64,000 nucleotides of DNA from Platerodrilus igneus (Eukaryota > Arthropoda > Insecta > Coleoptera > Lycidae): the NCBI GenBank assembly GCA_036346225.1, contig JARFIW010001257.1, positions 774,001-838,000 of the forward strand, read 5' to 3'. The notes under the pieces are model-generated. The model saw only the letters and a list, made by a program, of their open reading frames with translations. It had not been told where the DNA came from and searched no databases. Made by a program: the position numbers and the translations under genes. This document shows, piece after piece, positions 1-52,739 of the stretch (position 1 is its first letter; each line of letters begins with the position of its first letter).

Positions 1-600
1 GGTTTATGCCATAAGGCTGTTCAACTTGTTCACTATCTACACTCCAGATGTTGACAAAACACAAAAATAACTGTGATGTTGCTGCAAATTGATTTTCAAC
101 TATCTTGAAACAAAAATACTTCCGTAAATTTTATCATTCAAAATATCGTTCAAGTGAAATGGAATTGAAACCACTATACAAAATCATTCCATTCTTCTCT
201 CGTTTGCAACTTTTATTTGAAGTATGTTTGCATATATTCTTAAACTGTTTTTTTTAAATCATTTACGCCATACATTTTGTTATCAGTTTCTACTCTGTAC
301 CATCTTGTTTGCACATTGACAAGAGAATCACTCTACATCGCAACTAAATTAACTAGCACGCCTTTCTTAGTGGCAATTTTGCATCCATATTTGACAAACG
401 TCCTCCTCTTCTATGCAAACTGGCGAGACCACATGTTGATTGATTGAAAGCCTAAGATCAAATGCAGAGAAGATGTAAATAAACTTCAAGTACATATAAT
501 ACTATCGCCAATAAGTAGACAACACACATCACTCTAATATTACCTTAAAATGATTAAACATTAAATACTAAAATTACGCAAATATTAGAGTAAATGTTAC
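1..600. other. AT-rich non-coding DNA, no gene seen
   Basis: No conserved protein segment was seen on either strand. It is probably upstream intron or intergenic sequence of CARM1, next to the truncated 3' side of the LINE relic that begins near 600. Confidence 0.4.
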
Positions 601-2450
601 TGAACCAAATTACGGAAAATAACAAAAACGAATAGTGATATTTTAAATTGTTGCAACAATATGTCAATATTGAAGGTGTCAAATGCCTTAGTAAAATCTA
701 GTAGAACTGGTAAAGTTAACTGTTTGTTATCACAGACTACAATTACACCATTAGTGACTTTGAGAAAAGCCGTTTTACAGCATAGTTATTGCTTTGTTTT
801 TATGCATCAATCCAATTTTTCTTAATTTCTTATAAATGTTAGCACTGTGTTTTAGATTACTGAGGTTGAAGTCAATATGTGCTTTCTTCTAAGCTATAAT
901 AGCTCAATTAATGAAATTTCTCATAGACATATAATGTAGGCAATTTAGGTGTGTTTTACAAAATTGCTTTAACATATCATCTCTTAGCTACATCATTTGT
1001 CTTAGATTACTTGTAAACCACAGAGCAGGATTTTTAGTGACACACGCAGTTTTAATAGGAGTATGATAGACAAACAAGTACAAAATTGTGTTATTGAAGA
1101 ACTTCAACTTGTAGTCTATACTATTTGATAGATAAAATTGTGAAGATCTATATTGAGAAAATCTTCTAATAGTATTTGTACGTGTATTTCATCAAAATTT
1201 CTATAAGGTTTCAGGGTAAGTATATTCAGCTGTCACTGTAGGTCTGCAAGTTATAATTGCATGTTCAGATATGGTATGATGTATATCAACAGAAGTAGAT
1301 ACTACTAAATTATGATTCGAGGTGAGTATATGATTAATTAGTATGCTGGAAAAATTTGTTGCAAGTTATAAAAATTTAGTACATCCATGTACAGTCTAAC
1401 ATCAGGTTTACTCAAATTTAACAAGTCAAGTTTAAAGTCCCCAATATATAAAATTTTGTCATATATCGATATTAAATTGGAGTGCAGTATTTCAAATTCA
1501 TTTATAAATACATGAAAGTCATGCAAAGAAGGAAACCTATAGATAACCACAGTGATAAGAACGACTCTTTTTAATGGAGCCTTAACTGCTAAAAACTCAA
1601 ATGTGTTTAGATTAAGTTTAAGTTTACCACATCCAATGTAGTATTATAAAGAAGAGTAACTCTTCTAGCATTATCACCTAATTCATCTTTATCTTTTCGT
1701 AAAGGCTTGTAGTTAATTTCAAGAGAGATCAAATTATCGTTTATGTGATTATTTAAAAGAGTTTCAGTGATTCCAATGATAAGTACATTAAAACTGATAT
1801 TTTCAAAATAATTTTTAAAATTAATATAGTTGCCTGGTAAGGATCTATTTATTCTTCTTTCCCTTCTATCTGTTGTACTTCATTGTTTTTTATATTATGG
1901 CTGAACTCACCATATCACATATAAATGCTAGATCCTATCTCTGAATTAGATGTCCATGCATTGTTAACACCAAATTTATCTTGAGCTTCTTTTAATATTT
2001 ACAATATTTTTTGGTATTCCATACAGATCGACGAGTTTCATGGAATATGAACTTTGTAATAATAGGTTGGCGTGTATTATTTTTATAGGTTTACGAATGC
2101 AATAAACTTTATCAAATGCATTCAAAACAATGTTTCAATCTTTAGGTTATTTGCAAAGAGATTCAAGATGATATTAAGATCTTGTCTACTTGCTCAGGAA
2201 CGCCATGTGCTACAATACAATTTTGTCTAAAATAGTTTCTAAGTCATCAACCTTTAATTCCAATATAGATAAAGATAAACGTTTGGTTAAAAATCTAGCC
2301 ATATTTATAAAACCAGTTTTAAACAATGTAAAGCTATCACCCAGCTGTTTAATTATATCGTAATTATCACCTGGACTATTTAATGAAGCCTGCAAATTAG
2401 ATTTGAAGTTGTCCATTCTTACCTTAAACATTTTCACTATCTCTTCTATT
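600..2450 (-). mobile_element. Non-LTR retrotransposon relic (LINE A: ORF1, endonuclease, RT start)
   Basis: Read on the - strand. A piece at 2437-2210 (75 codons, helical, rich in Asp/Leu/Lys) looks like the C-terminal part of a LINE ORF1. A piece at 1550-1338 carries an APE-type endonuclease signature, with YIGDFKLDLL in place of the family's GDFN-x-D. Near 720-650 a reverse transcriptase motif reads LLDFTKAFDTFN. Frames are interrupted many times, so the copy is dead, and RT sequence downstream of the KAFD motif is missing. The domain order (ORF1, APE, RT) fits the CR1/Jockey group. The clade call is inference. Confidence 0.7.
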
Positions 2451-3190
2451 TTTTTTTAACTCATGATTATAATAACACAAACAAGACAGCTTGCAATAGA
2501 TATCACACTATATAGTCACAAAATAATTAATGATTTTCGTGTAACTAGAAACAATTTTGATATTAGTAAACGAAGAGAACCTATTGCATGTCTACTCATG
2601 CAGACATTCTAACTCATAACAATTTCAATGTCCTCTGAATGTCTATCAACGTTCTCAATGGCGGTTTCATCCTAAGGAAAATCATAGTTTTGGTTAATGT
2701 TAAAAATGAAGACTGTTTTACATTCCTTTAAGAATGTACTTGAGTAAAACATAAGAACTATCATGTTCTGTAGTATATAATTTTTATATAAACATGGTTT
2801 CAAAAAGTTTGTTTATTTCATTTTCATGTGGATCAGTTACATTCATTTCACTGTGATTCAAGTGTCAATTATCACTTTATTGAATTACTGTGTTTTGTAC
2901 AATGCTGTACTCAATGCAGATATTATATTCTTGTGTTTATATGAACTATTTTCTTGAATTTGTTGTTTTAGAATAGTTTCACCTATGAGCACTTGTTATG
3001 ACTTTAAATTGTAATCAACAAAATCCTTTTAAAACAAAAGTTTGTATATTTAGGGGTTCTCTTGTATACTAAGTCATCTATTAGAACGTTTTCCTCATCC
3101 AACACAAAACTAAAATTATCGATTATTATTAATTTATTTATTTTAGGGTTATGTGTAACACCATATTTATAATCAAATTCATTCTGAAAA
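2450..3190. other. AT-rich spacer, nothing recognised
   Basis: Both strands are full of stops. No recognisable protein, RNA or tandem repeat was seen between the LINE A relic and the hAT relic. Confidence 0.35.
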
Positions 3191-4463
3191 TTTAGTGTAT
3201 AGTGTAGTCAGTGTTTGAGAAGCCCATACAATTGACATACAGAACTGCTGGGGACAATCATATGATAATGCCAGTATTGTATGGCATTTATTCTGGCTTA
3301 CAAGCTCGTATTAAGGAAATGAACCAAATTGCACTTTATATTCCTTGTGCTGCACATTTCCTCAAAGTGGTAGGCGCATGTGCTGCAAGCTGCTATCCAG
3401 AGGCATGCTCTTTTTTAACTTAGTACAAACTATATTTAATTACTTTACTGCATCTACAAAATGGTGAGAGAAGCTAATGCAATGTCAGCAAACTGAATGC
3501 AAAACTATAGAAAAATTTATCGCAAACAAGATGGTATGCACATGAAGAGGTCTGAAGATGCCTTTGTGACAACTGTGACAGTGTAATTGAGGCCCTTCAG
3601 TTTTATCAGAATGACCCCTATGAAAAACATCTGGTTAAAAATCAAACATGGTGTATTTTGAATTCATTGCGTCGACAAAACTGCACTGATGCTGGAAATT
3701 TGGAAGGCTTGAAAAAGTAAGTGAAACTCTTCAAAGTGTTGAGACATCAATTCAAAGAGTGAATAGGTTGTATGACTCACCGGTAATGCACATGGAATTC
3801 TTTTGTGAAATGTGTGACGAATATGAATAAAAGGTGATTGACTAATATGGGAGTAACTATACCTGTATAACCAAACGTCTCAAAAAAGAAAACTTCACTC
3901 AGATGAAGACAGTCAAGAGGAGATAGTTACAGGAAAAAAAATATTTAAAGTGGAAACCTTTTTTGTGATCATTGACTAGCTGAAAAGTGAACTACTAAGA
4001 AGGAAGGAAGAATACTATGTAGTAGAAAGTACTTTCTCTGTTTTCTCCAACTGGTCAATCACGTCTCCTTTAGAAATATTGGAACATGCAGAAAAATTGC
4101 AAACCTAAAAAAATGATTTGGAGCTATCCTTTGTCAATGAATGTGTTCATTTTTCAAATCTTGTTAAATCTCCCCTAAATATGAGCAATTTTATCAGAAA
4201 AGAAAATCTTCAGCACACATTTCCAAATATTGATATTACTCTCACAATGTACCTCCGTATAGCTATTAGTAATTGTTCAGCAGAAAGATCATTTTTAGCA
4301 TGAAAGAGGGTGAAATCATATCTTTGATCTATGTTAAAAGAACAAAAGTTAAACTTTCTCACAATCCTTCATATTGAAGCTGATATTTTAAATGATGAGG
4401 GATTTGACTACACCGATTTAATTGATGAATTTGCAACAATAAAATCGAGGCGTAAACAGTTTT
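3190..4463 (+). pseudogene. hAT-type transposase relic (ZMYM1-like), with hATC dimerisation domain
   Basis: The + strand shows a broken transposase. At 3280-3420 it reads YSGLQARIKEMN then IPCAAHFLKVVGACAA, the block around the conserved C-x-A-H of hAT/ZMYM1-like transposases. At 3470-3530 a KTIEKFIANK piece follows. At 4200-4463 the hATC dimerisation region is clear: FPNIDITLTMYLRIAISNC, SAERSF, then LNFLTILHIEADIL and a terminal FATIKSRRKQF. At least three frameshifts or stops separate these blocks. No TIRs or 8-bp duplication were identified. The family (hAT with ZMYM1-like host relatives) is well supported; activity is excluded. Confidence 0.78.
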
Positions 4464-6687
4464 AAAATAAAATGTTATATACAGTTTTGACCCTAGAAAA
4501 TCTCCGTAATCCACAGAAAAACTTGGTGAAGTACTCTGCTAAAAATCTTGTTTTGGTAAAATACCAAAAACATCGACTTTACTGACAAAAAATGGTTACC
4601 GACTAACAGCGGGAAAGGTGGTGTAAGCGTTTAGAGAGGGTTCTAGAATGCTAACAGGTATGAAATATGTCTTAATTGGGAAGTATCTTGGATATCATAT
4701 AATCTCACAGGGTTTCTAGGGAAAGTTCCTAAAAAGATTAACAAGAGGGTACTAAAACCTGAAATCAGAAGAGTTGTTCTGGCTTAAAATTTACCTAAGA
4801 AGTCGTTAAGTACATTTACTTAAACATAAAACAAACCTTAACTATAAGAACACTAAAAGACCTATTTAAAACTGCTAGCTGAAAGGAAGGTTTCTAAAAT
4901 AAAATGTTGAATGACCTGCATTTTCAATCACGCCTCTATGTAATTGCAAAATACTTTGTTACAACGAAACTGTAACTATACTTTAACATTAATAGAAAAA
5001 ATAAACAAATATAAACATGTCTTTATATTATACACTATTGTGTTTTCAACTCTATTATACACATGTGTTCATTACAAGTACATAGACATTCTTAAGCAAA
5101 TATTAAAAATAAAATATATTACAAATTTACTTAACTAACTTCTTAACCTAATCTTGCTGACATACTATAGATACGTTTCATCAGTTCATACAATGAATTC
5201 CAAGTGTTAGTTATTAACAAATTTTTGCAGGTATAGTTTCATAGGTTTTCCTAGATACATGGCAAATGATTGTTGACTGTAGCTAATGCAGACACCATTA
5301 ATTGCCTCTATCTACTTTGACTTCGAAGTTTTCAATATTCTTGTCTCCCACATAAAGTTGTCGATCTGGGAACCAATGTGTCTCTAAAAATAAAAACACT
5401 CAACTTGATAGGGTAGCATCCAAACATGGTTGACTACTTTCAGTCTGTTTGATTATCTATTCTCAAAGGTAGCTAACCTACTCATGTTGCATGTTGATTG
5501 TTTGAATGTTAAGTACGGAGTGCTCTCTAAGAAATGGATCTTCCCTTTATAAAACAATTTGAGACACCTTCAGTAAAAGACAGAACCGCAATCTTTGTAT
5601 ACAAACTCATTTTTTCTATACTTAAACCTGTGAACTTAAATTATATACATGCTAGTATATATTTGCAAAATGCAATTTGGTTTCAGTTAGGTAAATTAGT
5701 ATTGGAATTAAAATTTCCCCCTGATGGCTTTTCAAAATATCACAAGAGCAAACACGTTTTGAGTTGAAACTGGCCTTGCTATATTTGCAACTAGTCTACT
5801 TTTTAACTATTTGCTTGAGCAGACATATTGGGTTCAAAATGGATTATTTTTTTGCTGGTGACTGACTTTTTCAACATATCACAAAAGTGCATACAGATTT
5901 GGTATTTCAATTGGCTTATTAAAATAAAAAATTAAAACCATGCATTTTAAAAATTACAATTTTTATATTTTTAAGAGAATTAATATGATCCATAGTCTAT
6001 ACCTAGGGCATGTTATTCTTAATTACTGCTCTCAACGGTGCTAATCTGTAAGATTAGGAGTATACTTGTTTAACTAATTAACTATACCAACAAAGGTGAA
6101 AAGTTCTTATCTTATTAGGACTATGTAGTTTCCAACTGCCCACATAATTTGGTTCATAGGCCAAGCAATAAGCCAAAAATATTTGTGCTAAATATAATTA
6201 CCTTTTAAACAGGTAAAATTTTAATATTACCATTATAGTATAATACAATTTATTTTCTAATGAAGCTACAAGTGTTATTATGTGAGAACTTACACAAGAA
6301 TCCAAAATGCTGCTAGTACAGCATCATAGTCAGAAGATTGAAAATTATTTATGTATATTAAGCTTCTTTGTAACTATAAAATACAACTAATCAATGCTTT
6401 CTTTCATGTTGCAATTATATTTCGTACAAGTTCTGAGTTTTTTTACATTTTCTGTTCTTTTAAATTTGAGAACTATATTTCAGATTAGCTAGAAGTCGGA
6501 CAACAATATTAAACAATTGAACTTAAATATTGTATACCTAGTAAGACCACCAATCATCCAATTTATTATAGCTAGCATAAATAACATATATCAATACAAG
6601 TTATATAGCATATTTAAAAGAAAATTTTTATTTTATAAGTTCTTTTTTATCTTATAAACTTTCTAATTGTTGTAATTTTAATTTCAG
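4464..6687. other. Spacer or CARM1 upstream intron, no gene seen
   Basis: AT-rich. Open frames at 4944-5138 and 5534-5767 (64 and 77 codons) have no recognisable motif and a composition expected by chance. The stretch ends in a polypyrimidine/TTTCAG acceptor at 6687, so at least its right part is intron. CARM1 N-terminal exons were looked for and not found here. Confidence 0.45.
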
Positions 6688-46787
<40,100 letters not shown>

Positions 46788-47541
46788 ATATGTACTGATA
46801 CAATACTCAATTATAGCTGACTATGTTAACATCTATAGGGAGTGGAAAATTGAACAGTATAATATAAGCATTATTTAGGTATTAATTTAATTTTATCATA
46901 TTCATCAATTATATATGTAAATAGTTTAATTTTATACTGCTTTATGTCAGAACATACTGTTCAAATTTTGAATTTTTATTAAGATTTAATATTTTAAATC
47001 TCAATAATTTACCAGTTTAGTACATATTTGATGCTTTTTTTCTTTAAAGAGTGGAATGCGATAATATTGGTTCTTCAATTGATCGTTTCCAAGTGATTAT
47101 AGTTTATACAGGCTGATATAGTAGAGTAGATCAGATGAAACAAAATAAGATATGTGTTTAAAGCTATTTGATTGTACTTTTTCATACTTGTATATACACT
47201 ACATATAACATATTGAAATTACAAAACAAATGAGATAATGTAAAAAACATACCTTCCATTTTAAGAGAAGAAATATTTCTCTGTGTCTATATGATAGGAT
47301 GTGCAAGATTTATGAAACATGAGCCAGCTGTAGCCATTATCTTAGATAAATGAATCGATTTGTATCAATATTAACAAGTAGGCCTAAGTTAGCAAAAAAG
47401 GCAACTTGTAAGTTATTATTATGTTAAAACAGGAGTAGCTCTTAAGGATCAGTAGAGGATCTAAAAACAATCAATATTATCAAAATATTTAGTTCTTTAA
47501 ATTATGTTTAGGTTTTTCGATTTAATTTATATGTATGTAAT
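46788..47541. other. CARM1 3' flank / possible 3' UTR
   Basis: AT-rich and non-coding. Some of it must be 3' UTR, but the polyadenylation site could not be placed. Confidence 0.4.
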
Positions 47542-47875
47542 ATAGAAAGTGAGAGTTGCTGGTGAGGGCGGGAGAGGAAGGGAGATATAGGAGTAAGAGG
47601 GTGGAGAGAAGGACGGAGAGAGAAGAAACAAAAGGAAAGAGAGAAGAGGAAAGAGAGAAGAGAGGAGATAGGAGATGAGAGTGGAAGATAGTAGAAGAGA
47701 TAATAGAGAAGGTAAAAGAGAAGAGCAGAGAGTTGCAACAAGAGTGTGTGAAGTGGGATGGCGAGAGAGCATCTGACGGAGTGGTAAAAGGACGGCGAGG
47801 GAGCAGCGAGAGAGAGAGCGTATATGAGGCAGATGGATGAACGAAGGGAAAGGGACATAGGGGGAAGGGAGAACA
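47542..47875. repeat. ~330-bp purine-rich (GA) tract
   Basis: The + strand is almost entirely A and G, built of AGAGAGGA, GGGAGA and AAGAGA variants with a few pyrimidines. Overlapping - strand open frames of 118-142 codons are Ser/Leu/Pro low-complexity artefacts. Confidence 0.92.
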
Positions 47876-47889
47876 CATACATAGTGCTT

Positions 47890-49260
47890 TATTTGTGCTC
47901 TTTTAATGTTCCGGGGGTTATTGTTAGTACTCTCAAAAGTTTCCAAAATCAACAAGAAACCCCGTTGCAGGCCAGCCTAATATTAATTTTTATTTTTTTA
48001 ACCAGTGAAAATGCATATAGATAATCTTTTGTTAGGGCTCATTATTGTGCTAAAAAATATAGCCAGTTCTTTTGTGTTTTCTGAAATAACAAAAAAACCC
48101 TTGGCATACGTTGATTTAATGGTTGAATTTTATTTTTAGCAGATAAAAAAATGATATACATTGTGGTTTGTTAGTACTATTTGGTGCTCCAAAATATTTG
48201 TTAGTGATCTCTTTTATAGGAATAAAAAAATTCTTCTTCAACGTGAGTGCACGTAGACAATGCTTCGTTAATGCTTTTTGGTGTCTTAAATATCACTTTT
48301 AGTATTGATATGCCTTTCAAATAGACGAACCATGATAGGAGCCAATTTGAAAGTTGATTTACAGTTTTAAACATATGAAAAGTGTACCATTAGTACTTTT
48401 TGGTGTTACAACAATTATTGACTGTGCTTATGGGAGGCATAACATCTAGATTTGTTTTTAAACAAAGAAATTGTATATAAATAGTGCTTCTGTAGTGCTG
48501 TTTGATGCACCAAAGATCATTGTTATTGTTCTCATGATTTTCAGAGTATACATGAAAAACTGTGGTGGGGAGCAAACTTAATGTTTGATTTTGTTTTTGT
48601 TTTGCAAGTTGCAAATAAAGGGCTGCTAGGATGTTTGTTAGTACTTTTATGGTATCTAGAAGAAAAACAATTAAAGGCAAACTAGCTTAGTGGTTAACTT
48701 TCAGGTTTTCAAAAAATGAAAATTCACATTGATGGTGCTACTTCAATGCAGTTTAGTGATTTAGGATCTTATTGAGAGTACTCGTGATTTCAAAATTAAA
48801 GAACATAAACTGTTGTTATGAAAGCACAACATAGCTATTTTTTTTACAATATTAACAAAAATTGTTATACAGAGAAATGTATTAGTGATCTTTAGTGTTC
48901 TAAAGATAACAGTGCCTTAATGGTTTTTGAAAAGAAACAGAAAAATCCCCCTTTGTCGCGATTTATTTGTTTATTTTGGAAACTATGAGACACGAATGAT
49001 AGACTCTGTAGCATTAAATACTTATAACGATTCACAATCTACATGCATTTTTGTTAGTGAAAAAACAGAAAATGTACTATTGAATTGACCATCCTGCTGA
49101 TTTTGTAGTTATCTTTAGAAACCGTAAAGCAGTAATAATAAAAATTGCCCACTGAGAATATTGATCTTTCCCAGTGTTCTTCTTTTCTTTCGTAACCATA
49201 AAGTGTTAACAATGACTGTTGGAGCACTAAAAGGTTCTCCATCTATGGCTGTTTATGTAG
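47890..49260. repeat. Degenerate tandem array, ~100-140 bp period
   Basis: A core like GTTAGTACTTTTTGGTG-CTCCAAA recurs near 47925, 48168, 48268, 48388, 48490, 48628, 48750 and 48888, each time followed by an A-rich then G-T-rich stretch (AAAATG..., TTGATTTTG). Spacing is about 100-140 bp. Divergence between units is high. Confidence 0.6.
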
Positions 49261-50021
49261 ATTCAAACTGAAAATTGATTGTTAAGACATTCGCAACTTG
49301 TTTATCTAGGAAACCACAAGTCTTGCCAATGATACTTATTTAGGTTTCTAGTCCTTACAAGTACAAATATATACAGGGTGAGTGTTTAGTGTGGCAACGG
49401 TTGATAATTCTGTTATTACAAAAGCTATGTAAACAAAATTTGGAAGCATATTAGGGATACCTAAAGTGCACATTTTAAAAATATTTGAAGCCATACAGGA
49501 TGTTCATTAATTCCAGTACAGATCAATGTTGTATTTTTTTTTAGTGGCATACCCTATATATTATGATATTTTTGAAAATCCCATAGAAAACGCTTTAATT
49601 CGATACCAATCAGTATGGTTCTATGCTTTTTAGTTTTTGAAATATTTGATTGTTTTTAGAAAAAAATGCTATAATTGGATGCTTAGCCACTGGACTAATA
49701 TACAACTTATATTAATTTTAAAGATGCAGAAAATTTTAGTATATACTATAATATTTTTACAAATATTACGCTTTTGAAATTTCCACACAGTATACAAGAT
49801 TTATCATTTTTCTTGAAATATTAAAAAAATTTTTTTTAAATGTACCCCACCAATTGTTAAGTGTTTTTGATTTTTGTTAAGAGTTTCCTATATCTAAATT
49901 CATTACTTTTAGAGATTTTTTATTTTCTTTAAATTTTAGAAATACCTTTAGTTTGTGTAACTAAAAATAACTTACTCTTGGAGAACATTGTACATAAATT
50001 ATATTTATTCATTAAACAATA
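49260..50021. other. Spacer with a possible DNA-transposon end
   Basis: A TACAGGGTGAGTGTTTAG motif at 49373-49390 is like the TA-flanked terminal inverted repeats of insect mariner-type elements. No inverted partner was found within 600 bp. No coding signal. Confidence 0.3.
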
Positions 50022-51250
50022 TGTTAAGATATTCCGTGCCGATAAGAAACAAAGCAATGTAAGTAACGACTACCGCAACAAAAATAAACGAATTCAAAGA
50101 ATGTTGTGCTAGCTAGAAAGTCAGAGTGGGCTGGGTCACAAACAAAAAAGGAAAAGAAAACCTCAAGAGAGAAAATTTTATTTACAAAACCTCCAACTAC
50201 AAAATAAAGTTACAAATAAAGGATACCAACCCGCGTAGAAAACAACAATTATTCAAAACATATTCCGGAGGATTTATACAGTACTAAAATTTATTTAAAA
50301 ATACTTAATACATTTCTGACCTACCTCACACTAATTTTTACCCTCAATCCTAATATTTACATAAAACAAAATTAAACAAAACAAAAAAATATATAGTGGA
50401 TTGTTTTCAGCCACTTGTTTACCACAATTTTTAAATATTAGACATTTCCTTAAATTGAACGTAGTCATAAAAAATATATATTTACCTATTGTCCATGAGC
50501 ACTTTCTAAAATTAATTCCTGATAAGTAAACACAAAAAAAATATGTAATAGTAGATAACAGCAATAAAAGGAAAAAGAACCATCTACTAACCGAAATGCA
50601 TTTTGAAGCAGCTGTAAAGAAAATTATTAGTTAATAATGTCACACCTAAACAATGATGTAACTCTAAATTTTTATATATAAAATTTTATGGACAGTCAAT
50701 GTTAATCTTATTTTATAGTTCATACTTGACCAATAGCAACTGTCGCCATTAGCATATTTCGACGATTTGAGTGAAGTAAGTTCAATTTTCACACTGTAAC
50801 ATCTCCGCTTGTACGATGAGTAACCTTAAAAAACTTAAAAAAGAAAATTCAGACCCAATTTCCCATAAGGGAAATCATCAAAACGATGCAGAGAAGAAAC
50901 TGCAAACCTTGCAGCCTTGTATGTCGTTCCTGTTTTAAGCTTGTCAAAGCGTGGTCTTGAAGGTTGGGGCACAACAACTATTTGTAATCGACATCTGCTG
51001 GATCACCTAACACTTCTTACTGTTAATTCGATTATATAGGACTATCCTGTTCAGTACATTTTACACTATAATCTAGAAATCGACAAAATTTACTTAAACT
51101 TTCCATTATAAACATAATACTCAGTAGTAACTCTATATGGAGCAAAAAAACATTCTAGTACTGCTTGACTCAATATGAAAATATCACACGAATTGTGTTT
51201 CATCAAGGTATTAGAATTGCCGAGTTAAAAGTATAATAGTTCTGAATTAT
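50022..51250. repeat. LTR-like repeat, copy C (truncated)
   Basis: Starts TGTTAAGATATTCCGTGCCG and follows copies A and B through GTGCTAGCTAGAAAGTC, ATTCCGGAGGATTTATACAG, CCGAAATGCATTTTGAAGC, ATGTCACACCTAAACAATG and TACATTTTACACTATAATC. Similarity fades near 51200, so the last ~0.8 kb of the repeat is absent. It lies outside CARM1, showing the repeat is dispersed. Confidence 0.62.
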
Positions 51251-51687
51251 AAACAAGAAAATTGAGAATTGTTTAAATTTAGATTACCAGTACCATCTAT
51301 TGAGGTGTGCTAGGAAAACGAATCCAATAGTCCCATGATTATGAGTGGGTGGGTGCAGGGGGCAGGCACGTGCATGCATACATGTGTGCATGTGTATGTA
51401 TACATAGATTGCATTTTCATACTTATATGTACACATACGTATGTACAAGAAGAATAGTCGGTATACACATACATTGAGAATATTTTACAATACGTTATCT
51501 CACAGCAAGGTATTAAATTGTGGCAAGGAAATACCAAAAAAATTAATAATATATTAATTACATAATCATTATACATTAGGAATATGTGTATCATGTGCAG
51601 AAATCAGATGATAAGGAGGAATGTAGAACAGGGGTTGTTTTCTAAATTTCTAGGTTATTGCATTAAAATCTATCATTTTCAAGAGGA
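51250..51687. other. Spacer with a TG/TA-rich low-complexity patch
   Basis: 51360-51450 is rich in GCATGTGTGTATACATAC-like words. No gene seen. Confidence 0.4.
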
Positions 51688-51700
51688 TACTTATGTAAGG

Positions 51701-51970
51701 GGCTGCTTCGTGGTTTAGTTGGTTTAGATGTTACTACTAAGCCCAATGGCTTGGGTTTAATTCCCAACACGGCCCACTTGCAAAGTGTTAGGCAAGCATT
51801 TTTCACAAAAACACACCCTTGTTTAGATGATAGATAAAATGTAGGTTCTGTGTGTGTTAAAAAATCCTACGGTGCTTGAAATAGCAAGGGTTCGCACAAT
51901 TCAATATTACCAGATTCACTTCTTGGCCAATGTAATACCTTAGGATGGAGCATTGGAACATCAAATGTAA
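51701..51970 (+). mobile_element. tRNA-derived SINE, copy 1 (degenerate)
   Basis: A tRNA-like head GGCTGCTTCGTGGTTTAGTT with box B-like GGGTTTAATTCCC, a central domain shared with copy 2 (GTTAGGCAAGCATTTTTC), then GGAGCATTGGA and the tail TCAAATGTAA. Flanked by TACTTATGTAAGG (51688-51700) and TATTTATGTAAGG (51973-51985), a 13-bp target duplication with one mismatch. Confidence 0.82.
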
Positions 51971-52391
51971 GGTATTTATGTAAGGACTACTTATGTAAAT
52001 ATTCAACATTTAAAATTCACAAAAATATCAAAAATGAAATAAGAGAAATTTAAAAACATGCTTCTCATCTGGAAGTTAACAAAAACAAAAAAAACTGTAA
52101 GCTGGCCAGCTGAAACCTAAAAAAAATCTAGTCCGAAAAGCCAGAACATTCAAAATATTGAAAGAAAATGTTTGTCATTGCAACAGTGAATATCAATGAC
52201 TTTCAATAAGGGTAGAGTATTTACATCTACACCGTGACTTCCAAACCAAAATACATCAACTCAAAACATTAGCTAAAACGCTTTATAATCTGTCGATATG
52301 ATATCGGGAAACGAATATCTGAAGAACGTTTTTAAAACGGAACTGAAAATACACTAATAAAAAAGACAAGCAAAAATATTAAAGTGAGTCA

Positions 52392-52703
52392 TTACATTTG
52401 ATTTTTTTTTTTTTTTTTTCCAATGCTCCACCCGAAGGTACTACATTGGCCAGGAAGCGAGTTTTTTTTTACCTGTAAAATTTTGAATTTTGCCGAATCC
52501 TTGCTGTTCCAAGCAAGGTAGGGATCTTTAACGTGCGTGACAACACTCACACACGGGACCTCCATTTTACCTCTCATCCGAACGAGGGTGTATTTTTGCG
52601 AAAAATGCTCGCCTAACATTTTTCAATCGGACCGTGTCGGGATTCGAACCCGGGACCTAGGGCGTAGTAGTCACACACATACCACTACGCCACGGAGCCG
52701 CCT
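52392..52703 (-). mobile_element. tRNA-derived SINE, copy 2 (well preserved)
   Basis: - strand: RNA polymerase III box A TGGCGTAGTGG (52692-52682) and box B GGTTCGAATC (52650-52641), a conserved middle (GTTAGGCGAGCATTTTTCGC, GCACGTTAAAGATCCC), GGAGCATTGG, an 18-A run (52419-52402) and the terminal TCAAATGTAA. A perfect 15-bp duplication TATTAAAGTGAGTCA flanks it (52377-52391, 52704-52718). GC-richer than its surroundings. Two copies within 1 kb in opposite orientation. Confidence 0.93.
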
Positions 52704-52739
52704 TATTAAAGTGAGTCAACAATACTTGTAAACTTTTTA

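Noticed and set aside
1..6687. CARM1 N-terminal exon or promoter in the left flank
   Set aside because: No PH-like domain sequence or start consistent with the phase at 6688 was found; the stretch reads as intron with LINE and hAT relics.
47508..47955. Three overlapping - strand open frames of 118-142 codons
   Set aside because: They are the complement of the purine tract, giving Ser/Leu/Pro/Phe runs in all frames. Low complexity with no family.
52636..52703. A genuine tRNA gene on the - strand
   Set aside because: Good pol III boxes, but it is the head of a SINE with central domain, A-tail and 15-bp duplication, and the stem pairing is imperfect.
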